Under the pieces are notes generated by a model that was not told the origin of the DNA, made no database searches, and saw only the letters and a list, made by a program, of their open reading frames with translations. Source: Pseudomonas sp. N3-W (lineage in GTDB: Bacteria > Pseudomonadota > Gammaproteobacteria > Pseudomonadales > Pseudomonadaceae). Taken from it: a DNA stretch of 64,000 nt. Every line of letters starts with the position of its first letter. Positions within the stretch are counted from its first letter, which is position 1. Below are positions 28,717 to 36,555 of this stretch, piece by piece. The stretch is from assembly GCF_024970185.1 (NCBI RefSeq), contig NZ_CP103965.1, positions 1,856,001 through 1,920,000 on the forward strand. The letters run 5' to 3'. A program made the translations under genes and the position numbers.

Positions 28717-29121
28717 ATGCTCGATTCCCAATGTTTATGTATCAACCTGCGTCGCGCCGCACGTGGCGTCAGCAGGCACTACGACGGCGCGCTCGATGGC
28801 TTCGGGATCAACGTTGCCCAGTATTCTTTGCTGTGCAATTTGCAGCGTCTGAACCAACCCAGTATCTCGACCCTGGCCGAAGCCATGGGCCTGGATCGCA
28901 GTACGCTGGGGCGCAATCTGCGGGTGCTGGAGGGCGAAGGCCTGGTGGCGCTGGCCGAAGGCGAAGACATGCGCAATCGCATCGTCCGCCTGACCGAAGC
29001 GGGCCTGGAGCGCCTCACAGTAGCCTTGCCGGCCTGGGAGGCGGCGCAACAGCGGTTGGTTGACCGTCTGGGTGCCGAGAAACGTGAAACCTTGCTGCGA
29101 CTGCTGGACGAACTGGCGTGA
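28717..29121 (+). CDS. MarR family transcriptional regulator
   Basis: A 134-residue winged-helix regulator of the MarR family. The N-terminal helix contains three Cys-type positions near the start (CLCINLRRAARGVSRHYD). The DNA-binding helix-turn-helix is SISTLAEAMGLDRSTLGRNLRVLEGEGLV at about residues 48-76, and the wing is GEDMRNRIVRLTEAG (about 82-96). The gene begins 3 bp after a near-palindromic site whose perfect form precedes the MFS gene next door, so it probably represses itself and the exporter. The inducer is unknown. Confidence 0.92.
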   Translation: MLDSQCLCINLRRAARGVSRHYDGALDGFGINVAQYSLLCNLQRLNQPSISTLAEAMGLDRSTLGRNLRVLEGEGLVALAEGEDMRNRIVRLTEAGLERLTVALPAWEAAQQRLVDRLGAEKRETLLRLLDELA

Positions 29122-29142
29122 CGCCGGTTTTTTCGATCTTAA

Positions 29143-29158
29143 GCGGGTATATACCCGC
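29143..29158. promoter_or_regulatory. MarR-type operator O2, perfect palindrome
   Basis: GCGGGTATATACCCGC is a perfect 16-bp palindrome 15 bp before the MFS start, and its TATATA could be the -10 box. It matches 15 of 16 bases of the site before the marR-type gene. Confidence 0.75.
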
Positions 29159-29173
29159 GACCGGAGAACAACA

Positions 29174-30382
29174 ATGACATCGATGTGGCGTACGTGCGGC
29201 TGGGTATTGGTGGGGAGTGCGCTGATTCTGGCGTTGTCGCTGGGTATACGGCACGGCTTTGGTCTGTTCCTGGCGCCGATGAGCGCCGAATTTGGCTGGG
29301 GGCGGGAAACCTTTGCCTTCGCCATCGCCTTGCAGAACCTGATCTGGGGTCTGGCACAGCCGTTTACCGGCGCCCTGGCCGACCGTTTCGGGGCCGCGAA
29401 AGTGGTGTTGATCGGTGGTGTGCTGTACGCCTTGGGCCTGGTGTTCATGGGCATGTCCGACTCGGCGCTGACCTTGTCCCTGAGCGCCGGCCTGTTGATC
29501 GGTATCGGCCTGTCCGGCACTTCGTTCTCGGTGATTCTCGGCGTGGTCGGTCGTGCCGTACCGCCGGAAAAACGCAGCATGGGCATGGGGATCGCCAGCG
29601 CCGCCGGCTCTTTCGGCCAGTTCGCCATGCTGCCCGGCACGCTGGGATTGATCGGCTGGCTCGGCTGGTCGGCGGCGCTGTTGGTGCTGGGCCTGCTGGT
29701 GGCGCTGATCGTGCCGCTGGTGACCATGCTCAAGGACAAGCCGTTGCCTGTTCTTGGTCACGAGCAAAGTCTGGGTGAAGCGCTGCGCGAAGCGTGCAGT
29801 CATTCCGGTTTCTGGCTGCTGGCGTTCGGCTTTTTTGTCTGCGGTTTTCAGGTGGTGTTCATTGGCGTGCACCTGCCGGCCTATCTGGTGGATCAGCACC
29901 TGCCGGCCACCGTTGGCACCACGGTGCTGGCGTTGATCGGCCTGTTCAATATTTTTGGCACGTACACGGCGGGCTGGCTCGGTGGGCGCATGTCCAAGCC
30001 GAGGTTGCTGACGGCGCTGTATCTGCTGCGGGCGGTGGTGATTGTGTTGTTCCTGTGGGCGCCGGTGACGACTACCACGGCCTACCTGTTTGGCATGACC
30101 ATGGGCTTTCTGTGGCTGTCGACGGTGCCTTTGACCAACGGCACGGTCGCGACGTTGTTCGGTGTGCGGAACCTGTCCATGCTCGGCGGGATTGTGTTCC
30201 TGTTTCATCAGCTCGGCGCGTTTCTCGGTGGCTGGTTGGGCGGGGTGGTGTATGACCGGACCGGGAGCTACGACCTGATCTGGCAGATTGCAATTGCCTT
30301 GAGCCTGATGGCGGCCGCCCTGAACTGGCCGGTACGCGAGCAGCCGGTGGCACGTTTGCAGTCGCAACTGAGTGCCGCATGA
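29174..30382 (+). CDS. MFS transporter, probably MarR-controlled
   Basis: A 402-residue, 12-helix major facilitator protein. The loop between TM2 and TM3 has GALADRFGAAKVVLIGG (about residues 69-85), matching the MFS signature A. A central cytosolic loop with EQSLGEALREACSHSG (about 197-212) separates the halves. The pattern resembles CynX/NimT and oxalate/formate-type transporters (monocarboxylate clade), but the substrate is unknown. The palindrome before it and the MarR gene next door suggest an inducible efflux or uptake system. A 40-residue protein starts in its stop codon. Confidence 0.88.
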   Translation: MTSMWRTCGWVLVGSALILALSLGIRHGFGLFLAPMSAEFGWGRETFAFAIALQNLIWGLAQPFTGALADRFGAAKVVLIGGVLYALGLVFMGMSDSALTLSLSAGLLIGIGLSGTSFSVILGVVGRAVPPEKRSMGMGIASAAGSFGQFAMLPGTLGLIGWLGWSAALLVLGLLVALIVPLVTMLKDKPLPVLGHEQSLGEALREACSHSGFWLLAFGFFVCGFQVVFIGVHLPAYLVDQHLPATVGTTVLALIGLFNIFGTYTAGWLGGRMSKPRLLTALYLLRAVVIVLFLWAPVTTTTAYLFGMTMGFLWLSTVPLTNGTVATLFGVRNLSMLGGIVFLFHQLGAFLGGWLGGVVYDRTGSYDLIWQIAIALSLMAAALNWPVREQPVARLQSQLSAA

Positions 30383-30501
30383 ACAGCCTCTGGCCCCGAA
30401 TAGCGTTGATCACGGTTTGTGCCTTGCTGCTGGCCCTTTCCTGGTGGGGTTGGCATAAGGGCGGGCTGGCGTTGTTGCAGTTGGGGATGAGTGTTTGCTA
30501 G
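30379..30501 (+). CDS. 40-residue membrane microprotein
   Basis: This short gene starts at an ATG overlapping the MFS stop (ATGA). It encodes MNSLWPRIALITVCALLLAL followed by a Trp-rich segment and ends LGMSVC. It has one hydrophobic helix (about residues 8-24) with a basic residue before it, so it probably lies in the inner membrane. The overlap suggests co-translation with the transporter, as for small regulatory subunits. Alternatively it may be chance, since the frame is short. I do not know its function. Confidence 0.55.
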   Translation: MNSLWPRIALITVCALLLALSWWGWHKGGLALLQLGMSVC

Positions 30502-30572
30502 ATCGTTGCTTGCCAGGGCGAAGCCTCGGCGAGTAACTTTCCAAGCTGACGACCTCTCAAGGATGTACCGAC

Positions 30573-31124
30573 ATGCTGATGCGCTGGCTTGCAATCCCCG
30601 CGTTGCTGATGGCGTTTACCGGCCTGGCTCAGGCGGCTGAATGCCCGGAGTTGCTGCAGGGCTCGTTGCCCAAGCTGCGCGCCAAGGAAACCATCGATTT
30701 GTGCCAGCGCTTTGCCGGCAAGCCGCTGGTGGTGGTCAACACCGCCAGCTTCTGCGGCTTCGCACCGCAGTTCAAAGGCCTTGAAGCGCTGTATCAGCAC
30801 TACAAGGGCCAAGGGCTGGAGGTGATCGGCGTGCCGTCCGATGACTTCAAGCAGGAGTCAAAGGACGGCGCCGAGACGGCCAAGGTCTGCTACGTGAATT
30901 ACGGCGTCACCTTCACCATGACCGAACCGCAACAGGTTCGTGGTGACGGGGCGACTCATCTGTTCAAAGTGCTTGCCGAGCAGAGCGCCGCGCCGAAGTG
31001 GAATTTCTACAAATACGTGGTCGATCGCCAGGGCAAGGTGATCGCTCACTTCTCCAGCCTGACCAAGCCCGACAACCCGCAATTCATCGAAGCGGTGGAG
31101 AAGGCGCTGGCCTCGAAACCCTGA
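30573..31124 (+). CDS. Glutathione peroxidase family protein, exported
   Basis: A 183-residue thioredoxin-fold peroxidase with an N-terminal signal peptide of about 22 residues ([21 protein letters not shown]). The peroxidatic Cys lies in [20 protein letters not shown] (about residues 53-72), the Cys form of the GPx motif, and [12 protein letters not shown] (about 88-99) and [14 protein letters not shown] (about 147-160) are conserved. It would reduce peroxides in the periplasm, probably with thioredoxin-like donors. Met 30573 is preferred since AAGGATG lies nine bases before; the second Met is two residues on. Confidence 0.9.
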   Translation: MLMRWLAIPALLMAFTGLAQAAECPELLQGSLPKLRAKETIDLCQRFAGKPLVVVNTASFCGFAPQFKGLEALYQHYKGQGLEVIGVPSDDFKQESKDGAETAKVCYVNYGVTFTMTEPQQVRGDGATHLFKVLAEQSAAPKWNFYKYVVDRQGKVIAHFSSLTKPDNPQFIEAVEKALASKP

Positions 31125-31135
31125 TTGTCGCCCAC

Positions 31136-31175
31136 TAAAAAGCCCCGCCTCTGTACAAGAGCGCGGGGCTTTTTT
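31136..31175. terminator. Bidirectional terminator between peroxidase and FadL-type genes
   Basis: AAAAAGCCCCGC and GCGGGGCTTTTTT form a long stem with A and T runs. It lies between convergent genes. Confidence 0.85.
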
Positions 31176-31212
31176 GATTCAGGTGGCGAGAGATCAGCCT
31201 CGCCGTGAATCA

Positions 31213-32484
31213 TCAGAAGCGGTAGGTCGCGCCAACACCGAAACCGCTCGCCCAGTTTTGATACTTGGCGTTGTAGGTCTGGCCTTGGGCATTGCTATTG
31301 GACACATTGACCGACTCTTCGCGCAGGTACGAATACGCAACGTCGATGGTCAGGTCATCAGTCGGGCTGTAGCCGGCACCGAAGCTGATCGCTTTACGAT
31401 CACCTGTCGGGATGCGCGGGGAGCGATCAACGTTGTTGGTTGGCGCCTGGTCAACCGACAAGCCGGAGCGCAGGACCCACTGCTTGTTCAACTGGTAGGA
31501 AACACCGATGGCGTGAGCCCAGGTGTCGTGCCAGTTCTGCTCTTCGGTGATGGTGCTGAACTGACCGCTCAGGGCCGTTGGAACACCTTTGTTTTCGACA
31601 GTGATTGCTTGCAGCTGGCTCCAGCGAGTCCAGGTGCTACCTGCGTAAACGGTCCACTTGTCATCGATCTGGTGAGTGACCGAGAAGTCCACCGACTCAG
31701 GGGTGGTCAGGTCAAGCGAAGCATCGTACTTCTGGTTGACGGACTGACCGAGCACACCCAGAAGTCCGTAGTTGACCTTGGTGTCACCGTCGAGCTTGTA
31801 CTTCACTTTCGAGTGGTAGGTCAGGCCGACGCGAGTGTTGTCGGTGGCTTGAACCAGTACGCCGATGTTGTAGCCAAGCGCTGTGTCGTCACCCTTGATC
31901 TTGACTTGGCCATCCGGCGCGGCCTGGGTAGCCGAAATGTTCGATTCCAGCGTACCGTCGATGCGGTTGATGGTCGGGCCGAAACCGATGGACACCTTGT
32001 CGTTGAAGGCGTAGCTGACGGTCGGTTGCAGGGTCACGACTTTAACGTTGCTTTCGCTGCCAAAGTAGCGGCCGGCGAAGCCGTTTTCGTATTTGGTGAT
32101 CAGGCCGAACGGAGCATACATGCCGATACCGACTGCCCAGTGATCATCGATGGGCTTGACGTAGTAGCCCATCGGCACGGCGATGAACGGAACCATGTCG
32201 CCTTTGTTGGTGCCGCTGTTAGGGCTGGAGCTGGCTTTGCTGATATCGGTGTGTGCATCGAGCATTGCAGTACCGCCGGAAACCTGTTCGCGCTTGATGC
32301 GGGACATGCCGGCAGGGTTGCCATAAATTGTGCTTGCGTCATCGGCAGAGGAAGATCGCCCGGCAAAACCTGTACCCATCCCGCTGATACTTTGTTCGTT
32401 GATGGCAAAGCCAGCTGCGAAAATCTGGGTGGATGCCAAGGTAACGGCGAGGCTAAGGGTGGTTTTGAGCATTACTTTTTTCAT
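31213..32484 (-). CDS. FadL/OmpP1 family outer-membrane transport protein
   Basis: A 423-residue beta-barrel channel for long-chain fatty acids or other hydrophobic compounds. The signal peptide is MKKVMLKTTLSLAVTLASTQIFA with the mature N-terminus AGFAINEQSISGMGTGFAG, the conserved FadL N-terminal plug (NEQSxxGMGxGFAG). The body has many alternating-residue strands and ends in an aromatic residue (GVGATYRF), as outer-membrane proteins do. ACCAGGAG is nine bases before the ATG. It is not next to fad or aromatic catabolic genes, so its substrate is open. Confidence 0.92.
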   Translation of the reverse strand: MKKVMLKTTLSLAVTLASTQIFAAGFAINEQSISGMGTGFAGRSSSADDASTIYGNPAGMSRIKREQVSGGTAMLDAHTDISKASSSPNSGTNKGDMVPFIAVPMGYYVKPIDDHWAVGIGMYAPFGLITKYENGFAGRYFGSESNVKVVTLQPTVSYAFNDKVSIGFGPTINRIDGTLESNISATQAAPDGQVKIKGDDTALGYNIGVLVQATDNTRVGLTYHSKVKYKLDGDTKVNYGLLGVLGQSVNQKYDASLDLTTPESVDFSVTHQIDDKWTVYAGSTWTRWSQLQAITVENKGVPTALSGQFSTITEEQNWHDTWAHAIGVSYQLNKQWVLRSGLSVDQAPTNNVDRSPRIPTGDRKAISFGAGYSPTDDLTIDVAYSYLREESVNVSNSNAQGQTYNAKYQNWASGFGVGATYRF

Positions 32485-32630
32485 TATTAGAACTCCTGGT
32501 GATCACCGGGGCGAAAATTACCAAGATTTTCGTTCCAGCGCTATAGTCCGTATGGCTTGAGTTAGAGCGGTTTTGTAGGACAATCCGACCAGATTCGGCG
32601 CGTGTTGCAGGATCTTTCAAAACTGGCCGG

Positions 32631-33113
32631 TCAGCAAGCGACCTGATTCATCGGTGAAACACAGGTCTGCCACGCGCTGGTGAAATCGCGCAAGCGGCCT
32701 TGGGGCTGAAAAATCTGTCGCCAGATACGGGCCATGGCCAGCAGGTTTTCGGGTTCGGGAAGTTGCGGGTTTTGCTCTTCGACCAGCAGCCAGGCGATGG
32801 CCGTGGCATAACGCAGATTGACGGTGAGTTCCAGGTGCGGACTGCTTAAGAAGGCATGCTGGCTGGCGAGTCCTCGAACCAGGCTCGCCCGTTCCGGATC
32901 AAGCGCCAGATAGTGATCCCAGAGCGCTTTGTGCCGGGGTTCGGCGATGCGGTACAGGCCGTGGCCGCGGCGGTCGTGCAGGGCTGAACCGAGCGCCGAC
33001 TGGCTGGCGGCGATGCCCAGCAACAGGGATTCGGCAGTTGCGCTATGGCGTCCGAGATAAATCAATGTCGGACGGATCACATAGCGGCACAGTTCGCTGG
33101 CAGCGATACCCAT
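32631..33113 (-). CDS. Hypothetical protein with weak phage-protein similarity
   Basis: A 160-residue soluble protein whose layout (ELCRYVIRPTLIYLGRHSATAESLLLGIAASQSALG, residues 7-42, split here as a helix-turn-helix-like start, then HGLYRIAEPRHKALWDHYLAL) recalls a small phage protein family in which VIRPALxxLP-like and LLLxIALQES-like blocks occur. That resemblance is from memory and weak. It has no signal peptide. GAGGG six bases before the ATG supports the start. It sits alone, without phage neighbours, so it is either a conserved Pseudomonas gene of unknown job or a domesticated phage remnant. Confidence 0.6.
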   Translation of the reverse strand: MGIAASELCRYVIRPTLIYLGRHSATAESLLLGIAASQSALGSALHDRRGHGLYRIAEPRHKALWDHYLALDPERASLVRGLASQHAFLSSPHLELTVNLRYATAIAWLLVEEQNPQLPEPENLLAMARIWRQIFQPQGRLRDFTSAWQTCVSPMNQVAC

Positions 33114-33335
33114 AAAGCCCTCGAAACCTGAAAGGGGTGGCGATACCTGAATGGGAGCTTGGCAGCAGTGAATCGACTCAGGCTCGCCGGAAGCGGATCA
33201 AGCCGCTTGAGTTGAAGTGTAGTGTCATATTCGTGCCGTAAAGGCCTGTTTTTAAAATATTTCCGGCATCGAGTTATAACCGTTATACCGGTTAGTGCTT
33301 AAGCACGGATGCGCTGAGGTGAAATATCGGGCAAT

Positions 33336-33367
33336 AAAAAGCCCTGCTTTCTGGGCAGGGCTTTTGA
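33336..33367 (-). terminator. Intrinsic terminator after the 74-residue gene
   Basis: On the minus strand AAAGCCCTGCCC-AGAAA-GCAGGGCTTTTT forms a strong stem with a T run. Confidence 0.85.
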
Positions 33368-33389
33368 GGGTTTCAGCCTTTCTGGCGTA

Positions 33390-33614
33390 TCAGGCAATCA
33401 GTGCCTGACGGGTACGCTCGATCACGGCCTGCAGCGGCTCGGCGCTGGAGTACTGATCGGGGTACAGGCGTTCGCTGTGACGAGCGATGCCGTGTTCGTT
33501 GACCAGAGTGAAGCTGAAGCAGCCTTTGCGAGCAGCCATGATCAGGCAGTTCATTGGTGCAAAAGCGTTGGTTAGGGTGCGAATCGCATCCTGAGTGTGG
33601 ATTTGAGTAGTCAT
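33390..33614 (-). CDS. Small conserved-looking protein, unknown function
   Basis: A 74-residue protein (MTTQIHTQDAIRTLTNAFAP at the start, ending VIERTRQALIA). The size, the alternating strands (CFSFTLVNEHGIARHSERLY) and the final helix recall the small DUF3509/DUF1652-type proteins common in Pseudomonas, but I cannot assign it to either. No signal peptide or membrane segment is present. It has its own terminator, so it is a monocistronic unit, and the long AT-rich region upstream may hold a stress-type promoter. Confidence 0.7.
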   Translation of the reverse strand: MTTQIHTQDAIRTLTNAFAPMNCLIMAARKGCFSFTLVNEHGIARHSERLYPDQYSSAEPLQAVIERTRQALIA

Positions 33615-34550
33615 TATTAGGTGTTCCTACAAGCGACACGGATAAGAACCGTGCAAAGTTAAAACGTTCCAGTGACGACGACCACCATTGGTCTATCGAA
33701 GAACCCGACTGGAACAAAGCAGCCAGTTTGAAGCGCTGATAATTGGCGCGCTTGGGCTGGCAGGTAGGTACTTAGGAGGGCAGGCAGCACATCAAGGGCA
33801 AAGGTTCTGGGCCCGGGGTGAAGATCCTGATCAATTTGCAGGTTGGTTCGGTCAGAGTAAGTGAACTTCGCAACACCCTTTGCTTTCGATTCAAAGGCTG
33901 TGTTGACGCAAGGTTTACCTGGAAACCATCGAGGTGGTCGATCCCGCTTTGTCGGTGGAGGCTTCTCAATGGAAGGCTGACCGGGGGGATTTGTTCGACC
34001 AGAATTGACTTTCAGCTTGGTACTAACGCCGCGGATAGTAACGGATTGAATTTCGGAATGGAAGTGTGTTAGCCAAAAAGAATGCCATTAACGCGACCGG
34101 CGGTCGTTTCATCATTGGGTTTGGTCATGGCTCCATGTCGCAACTCTGCTGGGCGTGGCATTGCCAACAGCTTGCCGAGAGTTGTTACCCAAAAGCGCTG
34201 AAAAGGTGCATCGATATAACCACATGAGAGTCACTTGTGCACATTAGTTGCGCAAGCGGTCACATCGCTGTCACCTTGCCTTGCAGTCCTGTGGGTGCCT
34301 GTGTTGAAAATTTAAGTCAATGAAAAACATCGCTTTTTTTTGTTGGTGAAAAAATCGTCAGTTTGACTGCGAGCCCCATTCCACAGGGGTTTGCGCGAGT
34401 TAAAGGGAGGTTGTCCACTGAGTTATCCACAGCTTCTGTGGATTGTCCCAAGCGCTTGCTCTAGGACGGGCGTGCAGGTTTTTTTTCGACTTTACCTGTA
34501 CGAAAAAAAGAGTAGAGTGGCGCGCCCTCCGATCTGTCCCACAGTGTTTT
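33615..34550. other. Gene-poor region of about 0.93 kb
   Basis: No convincing gene is present. An open frame at 33818-34072 has no family features, unlike the codon use of its neighbours. A GTTCCAGT/ACTGGAAC inverted repeat lies at 33666-33715, close to the start of the 74-residue gene. The stretch 34290-34370 is AT-rich. DnaA-box-like sites are clustered at 34411-34445. The region could carry a small RNA, but I see no clear terminator hairpin to support one. Confidence 0.6.
34411..34445. promoter_or_regulatory. DnaA-box-like cluster before Sel1 gene
   Basis: TTATCCACA at 34423 matches the DnaA consensus exactly. TGTGGATTG at 34437 is the inverted near-match five bases away, and TTGTCCACT at 34411 is a weaker one. 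The cluster lies about 105 bp before the Sel1-type gene. Confidence 0.6.
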
Positions 34551-34874
34551 ATGAAGTTTCGCTCAGTATCAGATTCTGTTACCGCCACGCCCTCCAGTGT
34601 TACCACGCCCAAGCGCTTTTCCATGCGCGTGGCCGAATGGCTGCTCGACAGCCCGCGCCTGGGTGATAACCGCAACGTCAAACATTTTGCCGGGCGTTTG
34701 CTCAAGCAACCGGCCCGTGAAGGCGTCGTGGCTGCGCAAAGCCGCCTGGGCCAATTGATGTGCCGCGAGTGTGGCAACGCCCGGGATCGGCGTATTGGCC
34801 AGGACTTGCTGCGCCAGGCCGCGCGTGCCGGGGATCGACGCGCTCAGCGCGAGCTGGGTCTGATCGCAGACTGA
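34551..34874 (+). CDS. Sel1-like repeat protein, short
   Basis: A 107-residue protein with a charged N-terminus (MKFRSVSDSVTATPSSVTTP), then helix pairs of the Sel1/TPR type: VVAAQSRLGQLMCRECG and DLLRQAARAGDRRAQRELGLIAD, with the A-x-A-Q-x-x-L-G pattern. It has no signal peptide. It is probably a cytoplasmic protein-interaction module. The start was placed at 34551, although a longer frame is open from 34443, because the family resemblance begins only here. DnaA-box-like sites lie upstream. Confidence 0.75.
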   Translation: MKFRSVSDSVTATPSSVTTPKRFSMRVAEWLLDSPRLGDNRNVKHFAGRLLKQPAREGVVAAQSRLGQLMCRECGNARDRRIGQDLLRQAARAGDRRAQRELGLIAD

Positions 34875-34935
34875 GCTGTCCAAGACCTGACACCTTGGTT
34901 AACCTTCAGGCTTTATATCTTCGGCGGGAATCGTT

Positions 34936-36414
34936 ATGGCGATGGACTTGACCAGCATATTGCTCGGTCTGGCGGGGGCTGCGTTGCCATTGCTGGCGTT
35001 GGCCTGGCAAATCCAGCGCCGGGCGAGCGCGGGGCAGGCCGAAGTGGCCTTGCTGGAAGAGCGTCTGACCATGGCCCAGCTGGCTCAGGACGGCTTGAAT
35101 GCGCAGCTTGAAACCTGTCGTGACGAAATCGGTGACCTGAGCCAGGCCAATGCCGCCAAGCAAGCCGATCTGGCCGCCGTGCGCCGGGAAGTCGAACTGC
35201 TGCAGATCGAACGCGACGACGCCCGTGACGCGGCGCATGCCTGGAATCTGGAGCGTGCCGGCAAAGAGACCGAGCTGCGCCGTCTGGATGCCCAGGCCGC
35301 CTCGCTCAACGCCGAACTGCGCGAACAACAGGAAAGCCATCAACAACGCCTCAACGACCTGCAGGGCTCACGCGACGAACTGCGGGCGCAGTTCGCCGAG
35401 CTGGCGGGCAAGATCTTCGATGAGCGCGAGCAGCGCTTTGCCGAAACCAGCCAACAACGCCTGGGCCAACTGCTCGATCCGTTGAAGGAGCGCATCCAGT
35501 CCTTCGAGAAGCGTGTCGAGGAAAGCTATCAGGCCGAGGCGCGCGAGCGCTTCTCCCTGGCCAAGGAGCTGGAGCGCCTGCAGCAGCTCAACCTGCGCCT
35601 GAGCGACGAGGCCACCAACCTGACCCGTGCCTTGAAAGGGCAGAAGACCCAGGGCAACTGGGGCGAACTGATCCTCGAACGAGTGCTGGAACACGCCGGC
35701 CTGGAAAAGGGCCGCGAATACCAGACCCAGGTCACACTCAAAGGCCCGGACGGCGAGCGTTTCCAGCCGGACGTGATCATCTATCTGCCGGGAGACAAGC
35801 AAGTGGTGGTCGACTCCAAAGTCAGCCTCACCGCTTACCAGCAATATGTTGCGGCGGATGATGATGCCATCGGCCAGATCGCCATCAAGCAGCACGTACT
35901 GTCCCTGCGTAATCACGTCAAAGGCCTGTCCGGCAAAGACTACAAGCGGCTCGATGGGTTGCACAGTCTGGATTTCGTGCTGCTGTTCGTCCCGATCGAA
36001 GCGGCGTTTTCGGCAGCGCTACAGGCCGAGCCGACCCTGTTTCAAGAGGCGTTCGACCGCAACATCGTTATTGTCAGCCCGACCACGTTGCTCGCCACGT
36101 TGCGAGTCATCGACAGCTTGTGGAAGCAGGAGCGCCAGAGCCAGAACGCCCGGGAAATCGCCGAGCGGGCAGGGTGGCTGTACGACAAGTTCGTGCTGTT
36201 CATCCAGGACCTGGACGAAGTCGGCAATCGCTTGCAGCAACTGGACAAGGCCTACAGCTCGGCACGCAACAAGCTGACCGAGGGGCGTGGCAACCTGGTC
36301 AGTCGTAGCGAGCAACTGAAGTTGCTGGGCGCGAGGGCGAGCAAGAGCTTGCCGGCGGATTTGCTGGAGCGCGCAATGACGGATGTCGATGGTTTGGCCG
36401 AGTTGCCGGAATAG
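34936..36414 (+). CDS. rmuC: DNA recombination protein RmuC
   Basis: A 492-residue RmuC-family protein with an N-terminal membrane anchor (about residues 4-24), a long coiled coil (about 30-230, rich in Glu, Gln, Arg and Leu), then the conserved nuclease-like domain: GNWGELILERVLEHAGLEKG (about residues 239-258), PDVIIYLPGDKQVVVDSKVSL (about 278-298) and DFVLLFVPIEAAF (about 348-360). RmuC limits recombination at inverted repeats. The PDVI-VVDSK pattern is the PD-(D/E)xK-like core. A GCGGGA site stands before the ATG. Confidence 0.93.
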   Translation: MAMDLTSILLGLAGAALPLLALAWQIQRRASAGQAEVALLEERLTMAQLAQDGLNAQLETCRDEIGDLSQANAAKQADLAAVRREVELLQIERDDARDAAHAWNLERAGKETELRRLDAQAASLNAELREQQESHQQRLNDLQGSRDELRAQFAELAGKIFDEREQRFAETSQQRLGQLLDPLKERIQSFEKRVEESYQAEARERFSLAKELERLQQLNLRLSDEATNLTRALKGQKTQGNWGELILERVLEHAGLEKGREYQTQVTLKGPDGERFQPDVIIYLPGDKQVVVDSKVSLTAYQQYVAADDDAIGQIAIKQHVLSLRNHVKGLSGKDYKRLDGLHSLDFVLLFVPIEAAFSAALQAEPTLFQEAFDRNIVIVSPTTLLATLRVIDSLWKQERQSQNAREIAERAGWLYDKFVLFIQDLDEVGNRLQQLDKAYSSARNKLTEGRGNLVSRSEQLKLLGARASKSLPADLLERAMTDVDGLAELPE

Positions 36415-36423
36415 CCAAAAAAG

Positions 36424-36521
36424 CATCGCGAGCAAACTCGCTCCCACAGTGGATTAGTGTTGTTGCACACCTCTGATCATCAACACAGAGCCTGTGGGAG
36501 CGAGCGTGCTCGCGAAGGCGT
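36424..36521. repeat. REP doublet after rmuC
   Basis: The two units are ATCGCGAGCAAACTCGCTCCCACAG and CTGTGGGAGCGAGCGTGCTCGCGA, facing each other around 48 bases. It lies between the convergent rmuC and hybrid-kinase genes. Confidence 0.85.
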
Positions 36522-36555
36522 CAATTGATCCAGTGAAGAACTTGACCCTGGCGCA

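Noticed and set aside
29015..30367. A 450-codon minus-strand frame over the MFS gene
   Set aside because: Low-complexity Gln/His/Arg composition typical of a shadow frame.
33818..34072. An 84-codon plus-strand frame in the gene-poor region
   Set aside because: No ribosome-binding site, no family features and odd codon use.
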